64,000 bases of DNA from Sphingomonas sp. LT1P40 (GTDB lineage Bacteria > Pseudomonadota > Alphaproteobacteria > Sphingomonadales > Sphingomonadaceae), in the NCBI RefSeq assembly GCF_036663835.1, contig NZ_JAXOJT010000002.1, positions 62,001 to 126,000 on the forward strand, written 5' to 3'. Shown here piece after piece: positions 19,001 through 27,332 of this stretch. A program made the position numbers and the translations under genes. Every line of letters starts with the position of its first letter. Position 1 is the first letter of the stretch. The notes under the pieces were generated by a model. It had not been told where the DNA came from, did not search any database, and worked only from the letters and a program-made list of their open reading frames with translations.

Positions 19001-19089
19001 AGCCTCCGATTACCGCCGATGGCTATCTGGGTTCGCTCTACGTGCCCTATGGCCGCTATCTTTATTTCTCGGTTGGCAAAAGGTTCTGA
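16021..19089 (+). CDS. TonB-dependent receptor (large, extended plug loops)
   Basis: 1022 residues starting at the ATG after GGGAGTATGAG. The signal peptide ends IPAAAQ. The plug (about 35-200) includes EIVVVGSQIKG, RNLGVGNTLTLLNGRRMV and LERLEILRDGASAIYGSDAVAGVVN. The barrel contains cysteine-containing loops and ends YLYFSVGKRF, with terminal Phe. The family is the large group abundant in sphingomonads and xanthomonads for oligosaccharides or other polymers. Neighbours are dctA upstream and a secreted esterase-like hydrolase 6 bp downstream, probably one operon. The ligand is unknown. Confidence 0.95.
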   Translation: MTDRNRQFALRTGTALIALMIAIPAAAQDGVATEAQAEEPVPAEIVVVGSQIKGADITALPVSVIDRNQIDATGALSGDDLIRSIPQAGDVTFNEANNPQTSNAARGDVNSINLRNLGVGNTLTLLNGRRMVNHPTSQAGDGNVPVLGYNSNALPVAGLERLEILRDGASAIYGSDAVAGVVNTVTRSDYDGAELNFRYGYAEGTNRKEYEGTALVGKTFDEGRGNFSLFVNYVKRTAQFAEDQDYTATDNLMSFFANDPAFAGNLTADGRATQSPWANLAVVGGPGTIRRSPGNQALTSSAGAFHTQSALNPGCAVTINTDVCYGTGTRATATTLRSERFDTRPGTTVTPSFNRYNAFFTGRYEVSDKIELYTELGYYLADTQRIQPPTINLNAIVIPASNYWNPFGPVTFANGQANPNRIPGLTNVPAAGLPVRLSTYRFVDAGNQVVDVENWQSRFLIGARGEIGIFDYDSALLYSEAQARDSSNAIDMTALQRNLALSTPDAYNPFSGGCSATPSLGDCSPASAATIDAISFNLVRTSKTSLLLGDFKLSSNRLLELPGGNLGIAFGVEGRRETQQDIRDPNLNGQITFTDMVTGETNLSNTAAVSPTPSTSGSRTVLSAFAELAVPVISPEMNVPLIHRLDVQLAGRFENYSDFGSVAKPKIAAAWDIVDGLRLRGSWSQGFRAPNLEQTKTVAYSRLGSNTDFYRCEADLRANRIANYSACARGVSYSIFISGNPDLKPEESTNWTVGTVIEPKFIPSEYGRLTLTADFWSIQQTGIVGQFGAQNALVLDYLLRLQGSSNPNVIRAAPTSDDTPVFAGTGLAAAGAVTRINDQFTNLLPQTVQGVDLAILYNVRTGFGRFDVALNAARLTKFSRQTPPAVQALFDARSAGTINPATPLTDASDLIEDRGKPKWRVTGSLTWSHKGFQIGAFGNYVGSVDDTNFLDANGNPYRVEGKAFFNLYGQYRVRSGPLADTRFRIGARNVFDTQPPITADGYLGSLYVPYGRYLYFSVGKRF

Positions 19090-19094
19090 AGGCA

Positions 19095-20030
19095 ATGACG
19101 ATGCGCTGGTTCATCGCTCTGGTGCTGTCGTTCCTCGCCGCCCCGGTGGCGGCGAAGGACGCGCCCGTCGAGACTTTCAACCTGTGGGCGAAGGCGATGC
19201 CGGGGTCCGGCGCGCCGACGGGTCCGGAGAAGGTCGGCAAAGCAGGTGCGGGCGAAGGTGCGGTGACGAACGTCACGGTGCCGCGCATGGCGATCTTTCG
19301 GCCCGCCAAGCCCAATGGCGCAGCCGTGCTGGTGATCGGAGGGGGCGGCTATTTCCGTATCCAGATCGCCAGTGCGGCAGTGCCGACCGCGAAGTGGCTG
19401 GCGGCACGCGGGATCACAGCAGTCGTACTCTATTACCGCCTGCCCGGTGACGGGTGGAACGCCGATGCGCCGTTTCAGGACGGGCAGCGCGCGATGCGAT
19501 TGCTGCGCAGCAATTCAAAGCGACTGAGTATCGATCCGAAGCGGATCGGCGTGCTGGGTTTCTCGGCGGGCGGGCATCTCGCTGGCACGCTGGCAACGCG
19601 CGGGGCGTTTGATTTCTATGCCCCCGCGGACGCCACCGACCGGATCAGCGCGGTGCCCGATTTCACCGCGATGATCTATCCGGTCGTCTCGATGCGCACG
19701 CCGATCGACACAACGCGCACGGCGCGTGAGCTGAAAGTGCTGCCCGCTTATCGCAATGCCTTCTCGGTCGAGGCGCATGTCACGCCCGCGACGCCGCCGG
19801 TTTTTCTGGCGCACGCAATGGACGATCCGATCGCCAATGTGGAGCATAGCAAGCGGATGCAGGCGGCGATGCAGGCGGCGGGGCGACCGGTCGAAATGCA
19901 TCTGTTCGAGTCTGGCGGGCATAGCTTCGGACTGGGCAAGCCCGGCACCCCGGTGGCGGCATGGCCGGGCCTGTTCTACAGCTGGGGCGTTAGAAACGGC
20001 TGGTTCGCCGCGACGTCAGTCAAGCCATAG
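19095..20030 (+). CDS. secreted alpha/beta hydrolase, acetylesterase-like
   Basis: 311 residues with signal peptide LVLSFLAAPVAAKD. The oxyanion-region motif is VIGGGGYFRI (HGGG-like), the nucleophile elbow is GFSAGGH (about residue 155), and candidate Asp and His are in HAMDDPIANVEHS and GGHSFGLG. This matches BD-FAE or acetyl-xylan-esterase-like proteins that remove acetyl groups from polysaccharides. It follows the TonB receptor after 6 bp, and its 3' end overlaps the convergent lyase gene by 15 bp. The precise substrate is inferred from the surrounding polysaccharide genes. Confidence 0.85.
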   Translation: MTMRWFIALVLSFLAAPVAAKDAPVETFNLWAKAMPGSGAPTGPEKVGKAGAGEGAVTNVTVPRMAIFRPAKPNGAAVLVIGGGGYFRIQIASAAVPTAKWLAARGITAVVLYYRLPGDGWNADAPFQDGQRAMRLLRSNSKRLSIDPKRIGVLGFSAGGHLAGTLATRGAFDFYAPADATDRISAVPDFTAMIYPVVSMRTPIDTTRTARELKVLPAYRNAFSVEAHVTPATPPVFLAHAMDDPIANVEHSKRMQAAMQAAGRPVEMHLFESGGHSFGLGKPGTPVAAWPGLFYSWGVRNGWFAATSVKP

Positions 20031-21185
20031 CAAGGGCTGGCGTACCGGGAAGTTGCGGACGACTTCGGGCACCACCGGATCGGCATCGAGCCGTTGCCAG
20101 AGCGCGGTCCAGTCCGGTCGCTTCGCCGCGATGCCGCCGAACAGCAGCGCCGGATGCCGCACCGGGAAGTCGTCGAAATATTCGATGTCCCTGGCGAACG
20201 GCCATTTGCGCTTGTCCGCGATATAAGGCGCCATGAAAGCGATGGCCCCGGCGATCGAGCGGCCATCGGGCGTGCGCCAGCCGATCAGATCGCCGTCACG
20301 CTGCGACAACAACCACGCGCTCGTCGTCAACACATCGAGGTTGAACAGCGAATAAGCATAGGGTTTGGTCCGCGCCAGTTCGAGCGGCTGGCGACCATTC
20401 GGCGCGATCTGCGTCGGGATGAGCGTGGTTTTGAGGCGCGTTCGTGCGGCATCCAGGGTGGCTGTGTGGCGCGTTGCGCTGGCGAAGGCGGCCGCTTGCA
20501 ACAGCCAGCAGCTACCGTGATTATTCTTCTCGTCGCGCTCCGCAACCCCGAACGGCGATGTCGTGAGCCAGTCGAGATAGCGCGCGAACCAGTCCTCGAC
20601 CCCTGCCCGGATGCGGGCATAACTGGGTGCCCGTCTTTCAGCGAACAACGTCGCGGCGCGCGCGACCTCAATGATCTGGAGCGTGTCGATCACGCCGATT
20701 GCGCGACCCGTGTTGACCCCGATCACCGCCTGGCTGTGATTGAGGTGCGGGTTCATCCGCGTGGCAGGATCGACGAACCATGTATGCAGGTGCCGCATCG
20801 CAGCGGTGGCGAAGCGCGCCTCGCCGGTCAGCTTCCAAGCGACCGCGAGCATCGGCACGATGCGACCGAAAGCGATCAGCGCGTCGCGGTGACCATCGAA
20901 CTTGTCGGGGTTGGAACGCCCATCGCGGCGGATGTATGGGCCGCCCGGGTTCTTCGGATCGGGCCACCAATAGTCGCCCTCGGAATAATAGTCTTGCCGC
21001 CCGCCGGGGCTGCGCGGGGCGGGGATCGCGGCAATCGTGCGCGGCATCGCATCGAGCAGCGCGAGGGCGCGAGGGATGACGCGACGACGTTCGATTGCGG
21101 GGATGTCGAATCTGGCTTTCCCCGCGATTGCAGCGGTTGGCACAAGCAGCGCGGCGGCCAGCAATTCGCGGCGTGCGATCCTCAC
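20016..21185 (-). CDS. alginate lyase family protein (PF05426-type), copy 1
   Basis: 389 residues from a GTG at 21183-21185 whose last bases overlap the stop of the upstream lyase gene. The signal sequence has an RIARRELLAAALLVP (Tat-like RR) start. Family motifs are DYYSEGDYWWPDPKNPGGPY, MNPHLNHSQAVIGVNTGRAIG and KNNHGSCWLL, where the Asn-His pair is the expected catalytic part of this alpha-toroid lyase fold. It is a homologue of the next gene. It probably cleaves a uronic-acid polymer by beta-elimination; alginate versus glucuronan cannot be decided here. A longer upstream reading of the frame overlaps the neighbour and was rejected. Confidence 0.88.
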   Translation of the reverse strand: MRIARRELLAAALLVPTAAIAGKARFDIPAIERRRVIPRALALLDAMPRTIAAIPAPRSPGGRQDYYSEGDYWWPDPKNPGGPYIRRDGRSNPDKFDGHRDALIAFGRIVPMLAVAWKLTGEARFATAAMRHLHTWFVDPATRMNPHLNHSQAVIGVNTGRAIGVIDTLQIIEVARAATLFAERRAPSYARIRAGVEDWFARYLDWLTTSPFGVAERDEKNNHGSCWLLQAAAFASATRHTATLDAARTRLKTTLIPTQIAPNGRQPLELARTKPYAYSLFNLDVLTTSAWLLSQRDGDLIGWRTPDGRSIAGAIAFMAPYIADKRKWPFARDIEYFDDFPVRHPALLFGGIAAKRPDWTALWQRLDADPVVPEVVRNFPVRQPLLWLD

Positions 21186-22420
21186 CGGCGATAGCGGAGC
21201 ACGACATCGCCCTTCGCCGCGCGCGGATAGACACCCGGTCCCCATGCCGCATCGGCGCGCGTCAGCAGATCGTCGAGGCCGTCGGCGGGCCAGGTCATTT
21301 CCTTGTAGCGCCACTCGGCCTGCCGCCCGCGATAGGGTGCAACGAAATCGGTCGCCTTGCGCAGCGAGCGCCCCTTCGGATCGGCATAGCCATAAAGATC
21401 GACGCCGAGGCACGCGGCGCTGTCGGCGACGTGATAGGCGGCTTGCAACGTGTAGAGCGAATAATGAAAGCTGCGGGTGCGAGCGAGTTCGTGCGGCAAT
21501 GCACCGGTCGGTTCGATCTGGCGCGCGATACGGTCTTTCGGAAATGCATCGACCGTGTGCATTGCCACATCGGGCCGCCGCGCGAACAAGGCAAACCGCG
21601 CGATCTGTGCATCGTACCACACCCCGTGATTGTTGCGGGCGGCGGCTTCCGCCTTGCCATTGGGGCTGCTGCGCATCCAGTCGATATAGCGCGAAAACCA
21701 GCTTTCGAGCACCTTGATCTCATCCGCCGTCAGCGCGCCGGTCGGGCCGATCAGCCCCGCCGCGTCGATCACCGCGATGAACGCGCTGGTATCAAGCACC
21801 CCTTCCGCGCGACCATTCTCACGCCCCGGCACCGCTTGCGCATAGTTCATATTGGGGTTCATCGCGGTTTCGGTCGTAATGAACCATGCGCGGATCACCG
21901 CCGCCGCCTTATCGGCGTATTTACGGTCGCCGCTATAGAAATAGGCCAGCCCCAGTGCATCCGCATCGCTCGCCATCCGCCCAAGCGCGGTGCGATCGAA
22001 ACGGTTGGTGTCGCGTTCCGGATTCACCTGTCCGTCGCGGCGCACATAGGGACCCTTGGGATTAGCCGGATCGGGCCACCAATAGGGGCCGATGCTGAGA
22101 TAGTCGCGGCGGTCGCCTGAGATCGGGATGGTGCGCTTGTCCATCACCGACCCAGGTTTGCGTGCCAATGCCTGATCGGCACGGGCGATCAGTCCGCGAT
22201 AGGCTTCGGTGAGCGCCGGATCGCCCGGCAGCGCCGCCTTGATCGCGTTGAGCGCGTCCGGACGCAGCGTGAAGGTGCGGCGACCGTCGAATGCGGCGGC
22301 ATAGCCCTCGCTACCCTTGCACACGCCAACCGGCGCAGAAGGAAAAGCCGCCGCCACGGGCGAACCCATGGCGGCGGTGGCGGCAAGGACCGAGAGAGGG
22401 GTGGTCCAGCCAAGCTGCAT
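21182..22420 (-). CDS. alginate lyase family protein (PF05426-type), copy 2
   Basis: 412 residues with signal peptide (SVLAATAAMGSPVAAA). Motifs are DYLSIGPYWWPDPANPKGPY, AMNPNMNYAQAVPGRENGRAEG and ARNNHGVWYDAQ, parallel to those of copy 1, so the two arose by duplication and now differ considerably. The ATG overlaps the TonB-receptor stop (TAATG at 22420), and its own stop overlaps the next start, giving a translationally coupled receptor-lyase-lyase operon. Predicted secreted endo- or exo-acting uronan lyase. Confidence 0.9.
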   Translation of the reverse strand: MQLGWTTPLSVLAATAAMGSPVAAAFPSAPVGVCKGSEGYAAAFDGRRTFTLRPDALNAIKAALPGDPALTEAYRGLIARADQALARKPGSVMDKRTIPISGDRRDYLSIGPYWWPDPANPKGPYVRRDGQVNPERDTNRFDRTALGRMASDADALGLAYFYSGDRKYADKAAAVIRAWFITTETAMNPNMNYAQAVPGRENGRAEGVLDTSAFIAVIDAAGLIGPTGALTADEIKVLESWFSRYIDWMRSSPNGKAEAAARNNHGVWYDAQIARFALFARRPDVAMHTVDAFPKDRIARQIEPTGALPHELARTRSFHYSLYTLQAAYHVADSAACLGVDLYGYADPKGRSLRKATDFVAPYRGRQAEWRYKEMTWPADGLDDLLTRADAAWGPGVYPRAAKGDVVLRYRR

Positions 22421-25356
22421 TACAGGCGCACCCGGAAGCCGGCGAAGTACTGGGTACCGCTGTTCGAGACTTCGGTGATGCTGTCGAACCCGCCCTTGTA
22501 CATCACGTCGGGCGTGCCGGTGACGTTGAGCGCCTGCAGCTTCAGCTGGACGTTCTTCGTCAGATTATATTGCGCTGACAGGTTCACATAAGTGCCGTCG
22601 CGGATCTCGCGGTTGGTGCCGCCATTGGGCTTGTAATAGTCCGAGCGGTAGCGGAGGTTTGCGCGCAGCGAGAGGCCCCATTTCTCGAAATAGACCGATC
22701 CGCTCGCCGTCCATTTGGATAGGCCGATCAGGTTCGCCGGATCGAGATAGGCGGCAATCGGCGAAGTATCGGGATATTCGAAATTGGCGAAGGCGCGGTT
22801 GACCGACCCCTGAAACCCAAACCCGTCGAGCGGCGAGGGCAGCCAGGTCAGGGCGTGGCTCACCGTCGCCTCGACGCCATAGAGATGGCGCGTTTCGAGA
22901 TCGTTGGCCGGGCCGACCGGACTGATCGTGAAGGTCTCGGTCGTCGGTGCCCCGCCGTCACGGATGGTGGTGACGGTGATGTCGGTCGGGCGGGGTTCAG
23001 AGCGGCCGATCACGGTGCCGGTGACCCATTTATAATAGCCCGCGATCGAAACCAGCGTATCCTTCGACGCATAGAGTTCGAGGCTGGCATCGGCATTCCA
23101 CGCGCGCAACGGCTTCAAGTTCGGATTGCCGGTGGTGGCATTGAAGATGATGTTGTTGACGCCGGCGGCATCGACCGTGGGGGTGAGGCTGATACCCGCA
23201 CCAAAGCTCTCGATGCCCGAACGCGCGATCGCGCGATAGGCACCGAGGCGCAGCTTCAGTTCCTGTGACAGATCGAACGCGATATTGGCGCTGGGCAGGA
23301 AGTAGTTGTAGCTGCCCCGCGTGGTATTGGTGAACAGCGGCTGCGTCGGATCGACCGCGATCGAATAGTCGTCGCCGACCGTGTCGATGGTCAGACGATA
23401 GGCCTGACGAAAGCCGACCGAGGTGATGTCGGTCTTGACCCAGCGCAGCCCGACATTTCCACTGAACGGAATGCTGCCCTCGTCCGACCGGAAATTGGCC
23501 ATCGCATAGGCGGCATAGATGCGTTCCTGCACGTCGATGTCGCTGGGATCGCGCCCGTCCGCAGGGACCGGCAACGCGTCGTCGCTGCCGGTAAAGGTGC
23601 GGAACAGACAGTCATTGTCGAACGTCGCCCAGCTCGTGACGTTGGTGCCGGTATCCGCCATGTACGAGCTGGTCGTGAAAGGCACGCGGCATTGCAGGTT
23701 GGCCTGACTGATAATCGCCGTCACCTGTGCCGCGGTGCCGGGGATCGTGTTCAGATCGTTGTTGCGGGCATTGTCGTTGGTGCGCTTGTGATCTGAGAAG
23801 CGCCCGCCGAACTTCACCGAGGTCAGGAACCCGTCGAACTCGCGCGTGATGTCGAGGCGGCCTGCCAGAATCTCGTCCTGGCGGTCGGTGACGAAACGGC
23901 GGCGGGCATAGACCGAGTTGTTCGCGGTGGTGATGAAATTGGCGTGGTTGGTGATGTCGTAATTGTCGAAATTGACCACCGGCACGACATTGTCGTCCTC
24001 ATAGGTCAGCGTATAGGCGACGCGGCGGTTCGATCGCATGCGCGTCTGCTTTTGCAATTCGGTGCGGTGGCTGCGTGAATAGGAACCGTCGAACGCGACG
24101 TTCCACCGATCCGGCGACCAGATCAGGCTGACGCCCCCGCCCATATATTCCTCGTCGCGCTGCCGCGTTTCGAGTTGGTTCTCCAGGTTCGAGTTACCGC
24201 GATAGCTCATCAGCGCGCCGGTGCTGTAACCGTTGCTGCCATTGCCGACCACGAGTGGTTGCAGACCGCGCAATCCCTCGGTGATCTGCAGGACGTTGCG
24301 GTCCTCCAGGCTGGCACGATTCGAATATTGCCCGTCGATCGAGATTTCAAAATCGGCATGCGGCCGCCATTGCAGCGCACCGATCAGGCCGTCGCGCACT
24401 TCGGAGGTCTGCTGCGTGCGGAAACTGCGCGAGGAGTTGGCGAAATACACGTCGCCGCGCGTCTCGCCGACCACAACCGGCGTTGCCCCGGTGCTTGGCG
24501 CGACCGACCGTGGACCCGTGGCAAGCGCACAGTTGGCGCCGGCCCCCGACGCGACCAGCGCCGCCGCAGTACCGGTCACCGCCGAGGAGTTGTTGGCAAT
24601 GGTGTTGCACGGCTGAAACACCGAATTGGTGTTGTAATAATCTTCCGGCGCGGTCGTGTCCTGCCGCTGATAGCCGATCGTGAAACCGATATCGCCAATG
24701 CCGGTGGAGAAGGTGTCGGTGTAGGAGAAATTGGCGCGATAGCCGAGGCCGTCATGCTGGTAGACGTCGTCGTCTTTCGGCTGGAAGTCGCCACGAATCT
24801 CGAACTGGATGCGCTGCTTGCCGTAATCGAGCGGTTTCATCGAACGCAACTCGATGATGCCGCCGACGCCGCCTTCAAGGAAGTCGGCGCGCTGCGTCTT
24901 GTACACCAGCACGCCGTTGACCAGCTCCGACGGGAACTGTTGAAACGCGACCGAACGGTCGGGACCAGCGGTCGAGACTTCGCGTCCGTTGAACGTCGAG
25001 AAGCTGAGCGTGGGACCCAGGCCGCGAACCGACAATTCATTGGCATTGCCCTTGAAGCGATCCGCCGAGACGCCGGTGATCCGCTCCAGCGTGTCGCCGA
25101 CCGAATTATCCGGGGTCGCGCCGATCTCGTCGCTCACCAGACCATCGACGACGACGTCCGCACTGCGCTTGAACTCGATTGAGGTGCGCTGCGTCGCGCG
25201 GGCACCGGTAACGAGAATTTCCTCGCCGCCCGTCGTCTCGTCGGCTGCTGCCGCAACCGGGTCAGCCGGCGCATCCTGTGCCCATGCCGGCGCGACCGCG
25301 ACCAGCGCCGCCGACGCGAGCAGGCTTCCCCGGACCATCATCTTCGTTTGCGACAT
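22420..25356 (-). CDS. TonB-dependent receptor of the Xanthomonas/Caulobacter type
   Basis: 978 residues. The signal peptide ends APAWAQD. The plug has EEILVTGARATQRTSIEFKR, TLSFSTFNGREVSTAGPDRS, and FPSELVNGVLVYKTQRADFLEGGVGG, the hallmark of the TonB-Xanth-Caul group. The barrel ends YFAGFRVRL. It is related to the receptor at 40900. This group usually imports plant or algal oligosaccharides. It leads the two lyase genes, and is preceded by a recognisable -35/-10 promoter and a palindrome just after the expected start point. Confidence 0.95.
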   Translation of the reverse strand: MSQTKMMVRGSLLASAALVAVAPAWAQDAPADPVAAAADETTGGEEILVTGARATQRTSIEFKRSADVVVDGLVSDEIGATPDNSVGDTLERITGVSADRFKGNANELSVRGLGPTLSFSTFNGREVSTAGPDRSVAFQQFPSELVNGVLVYKTQRADFLEGGVGGIIELRSMKPLDYGKQRIQFEIRGDFQPKDDDVYQHDGLGYRANFSYTDTFSTGIGDIGFTIGYQRQDTTAPEDYYNTNSVFQPCNTIANNSSAVTGTAAALVASGAGANCALATGPRSVAPSTGATPVVVGETRGDVYFANSSRSFRTQQTSEVRDGLIGALQWRPHADFEISIDGQYSNRASLEDRNVLQITEGLRGLQPLVVGNGSNGYSTGALMSYRGNSNLENQLETRQRDEEYMGGGVSLIWSPDRWNVAFDGSYSRSHRTELQKQTRMRSNRRVAYTLTYEDDNVVPVVNFDNYDITNHANFITTANNSVYARRRFVTDRQDEILAGRLDITREFDGFLTSVKFGGRFSDHKRTNDNARNNDLNTIPGTAAQVTAIISQANLQCRVPFTTSSYMADTGTNVTSWATFDNDCLFRTFTGSDDALPVPADGRDPSDIDVQERIYAAYAMANFRSDEGSIPFSGNVGLRWVKTDITSVGFRQAYRLTIDTVGDDYSIAVDPTQPLFTNTTRGSYNYFLPSANIAFDLSQELKLRLGAYRAIARSGIESFGAGISLTPTVDAAGVNNIIFNATTGNPNLKPLRAWNADASLELYASKDTLVSIAGYYKWVTGTVIGRSEPRPTDITVTTIRDGGAPTTETFTISPVGPANDLETRHLYGVEATVSHALTWLPSPLDGFGFQGSVNRAFANFEYPDTSPIAAYLDPANLIGLSKWTASGSVYFEKWGLSLRANLRYRSDYYKPNGGTNREIRDGTYVNLSAQYNLTKNVQLKLQALNVTGTPDVMYKGGFDSITEVSNSGTQYFAGFRVRL

Positions 25357-25404
25357 TCTTCTTCCTCCCCTCGGGCGTTCCGCAGACCGCCGGTTTCACC
25401 CGGC

Positions 25405-25418
25405 TGATACCGGTGTCA
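25405..25418. promoter_or_regulatory. palindromic operator candidate (LacI-type) at the TonB-receptor promoter
   Basis: TGATACCGGTGTCA is a near-perfect palindrome centred on ACCGGT, placed just downstream of the -10 element where a repressor would block transcription. An 11- to 12-base match lies at 30967-30980 by the GH3 gene. A LacI-family gene is at 33928. The regulator-site link is inferred. Confidence 0.45.
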
Positions 25419-25426
25419 TTTAATGT

Positions 25427-25454
25427 GTAATACAACTCTGTTCGGGTGAGTCAA
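25427..25454 (-). promoter_or_regulatory. sigma-70-type promoter for the receptor-lyase operon
   Basis: On the minus strand TTGACT (25454-25449) and TATTAC (25432-25427) are separated by 16 bp, and the receptor ATG follows about 70 bp later. The match is good for a high-G+C genome. Confidence 0.45.
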
Positions 25455-25466
25455 TCGTCAACCCGT

Positions 25467-27332
25467 TCAGTTGTAGGACAAATCCCATGTTAGCGCTATG
25501 ATGCTGCCGGTTGCAGCGGGCAGGGTTCGGCCGCAACGGACCAATGTGGCAAACGCGCCGGTCGGTGCCCGATAGACTGCATTATCCGGCTTCTGCGTTC
25601 GGCATGGACCATAGCCCTGCGCCGCGAAACGCCGGACTTCGCCGCGTCCAAAGCGCACTTCGCCAGCCTGTAGCTTCGCCGCGCCGGAGAAGCTCGCAAA
25701 CTCCATATCGATGCGTGCAATGCGCACGCCCGGTGCGGGCCGCAGCCGATCGCTGCGGACGATGCGGCCGGGGGTGAAGGTGTAGCGCGTTTCGATGCTG
25801 GCGCGGCGATCGGGGCGCGCGTCGTTCTTGCCCATCAGGTCCAACGCATCCTGTCGCCAGCTGACGGTCGTGGTCGCGCCGCGCCGAACGATCCGCACAT
25901 CCTTGAAGAAGGCGAGCGGCATCAGCACGCCACCGTCCGCCAGCGTGATTTTCGGCACCAGATGCGGATAGGGTGCGTCCGCCGACCCCTGCAACATGCC
26001 CGGCGCGAACGGCACGGGGAAATAGGGGTTGTGCATATGCTGCCCCTCCGCCCCGTTGATGATCGGCAGCCCGATCACCTTGCCGCGATCGCGCAGCGTC
26101 ACCACCGCGCGATCATATTCGCCACGCGCGAACCAGGTGGTGGTCACTTTCGGTAGCGTGTTCAGCCAGCGGGCATAGCCAGGATCGGGGGCCTTGCCGC
26201 GATAGCCTAGCCGGCTCCAGATCGCGCTGGTATAGCCATATTGGCGAGCGAGGCTGAGATTCTCGCCGAAGATGCGGTGGATGCCGCGATACGCATCGGT
26301 GCGCCGCCCCTGCGCCCACAGATCGACCGAACCGGTTTTGGGGTCGACCCAAAAGTCCATGTAGCGCGCGGCAATGCGGCTGGAAAAGGCATAGGCCATG
26401 CGCTCCTCCTGCGGCGTCAGCACCTTTAGCAATGCAGCGGCGGTGAGCACTTCCAGGAACGCGGTCTCGCCGTAAGCCCCGATGCTGCGACCATATTCAA
26501 ACCCCTCGCCGGTCAGGTTGAAGCGCGGGAGCAACACGTCGATTGACTTGCGCAGCCAGCCCTTGACCTCCGCCGAGGGGGTCATGCCGGTCTCGATCAA
26601 CCGATGCGCGATCTCGCCGATCAGCAGGACCGAATAACGGTCGAACCGACCCTTGCCTTCGGTCTCGTCGGCAAAGCCATATTCGCCGGAATATTTGCGA
26701 TAATGGTCGAGCGTGCGCGCGAGCAGCAGGTCGCCGCCGGTGGCATCCTCCCAGCCCATCAGATGCCGCAGCCGCGCGATCGAGAAGGCGACCCCGTAGT
26801 AATTGTTGGGTAGGTCGATCAGGGTGAGGTCGCTACGCACGAAGCGCCGCCAGTCGAGCTGCTGGCGCAATTTCGCCAGCGTCGCGGGACGCACGGCGCG
26901 GGTCAGCAGACCGCGTTCGTTGAGATCGTGCAGTGCGGAGACATAATAGTAGAGGCCCCAGCTTTCGTTGACGTCGCCCAGCGTGAGTTCGGCGATATCG
27001 GCAAAGTCGCGCAGCCGCTGATCCAGCCGTGCATCGCCCGGCGGCAGCGCGGTGATGCGCGTCGCCATCGCGGCGGCGATCTTGCCCGGCAGGAACTTGT
27101 CGCCGCTCTTGAACACCTCGACCCCGCCCAGTTTCATGCTGCGTTTTTCGCGCAGCAATTGTTCGAGCAACGCCTCGACTTGCGGCATCATCCGCGTGGT
27201 GACGGTGCGGTCCATCGGCGCGACCCTCGTGGCATAGACCGGCCCATGCGGCTGGCTGGCCCAGCGATCGGCGGGTGCAGCATTTCCGATGAGAAGTGCA
27301 GCAATTACGGGTACGCAAACATATTTTATCAT
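25467..27332 (-). CDS. secreted protein of unknown family in a polysaccharide locus
   Basis: 621 residues beginning MIKYVCVPVIAALLIGNAAPA, a signal peptide. The first about 380 residues look all-helical with repeated aromatic motifs (NESWGLYYYVSALHDLNERG, LPNNYYGVAFSIARLRHLMG, FDRYSVLLIGEIAHRLIETG, GEGFEYGRSIGAYGETAFLE). The last about 240 are beta-rich (TTTWFARGEYDRAVVTLRDR, GAEGQHMHNPYFPVPFAPGM). A helical toroid followed by a beta-sandwich is the layout of several polysaccharide-lyase families, but I cannot assign it to one. ATG at 27330-27332 overlaps the GH105 stop. A new lyase or epimerase-like family is possible; function is not assigned. Confidence 0.8.
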   Translation of the reverse strand: MIKYVCVPVIAALLIGNAAPADRWASQPHGPVYATRVAPMDRTVTTRMMPQVEALLEQLLREKRSMKLGGVEVFKSGDKFLPGKIAAAMATRITALPPGDARLDQRLRDFADIAELTLGDVNESWGLYYYVSALHDLNERGLLTRAVRPATLAKLRQQLDWRRFVRSDLTLIDLPNNYYGVAFSIARLRHLMGWEDATGGDLLLARTLDHYRKYSGEYGFADETEGKGRFDRYSVLLIGEIAHRLIETGMTPSAEVKGWLRKSIDVLLPRFNLTGEGFEYGRSIGAYGETAFLEVLTAAALLKVLTPQEERMAYAFSSRIAARYMDFWVDPKTGSVDLWAQGRRTDAYRGIHRIFGENLSLARQYGYTSAIWSRLGYRGKAPDPGYARWLNTLPKVTTTWFARGEYDRAVVTLRDRGKVIGLPIINGAEGQHMHNPYFPVPFAPGMLQGSADAPYPHLVPKITLADGGVLMPLAFFKDVRIVRRGATTTVSWRQDALDLMGKNDARPDRRASIETRYTFTPGRIVRSDRLRPAPGVRIARIDMEFASFSGAAKLQAGEVRFGRGEVRRFAAQGYGPCRTQKPDNAVYRAPTGAFATLVRCGRTLPAATGSIIALTWDLSYN

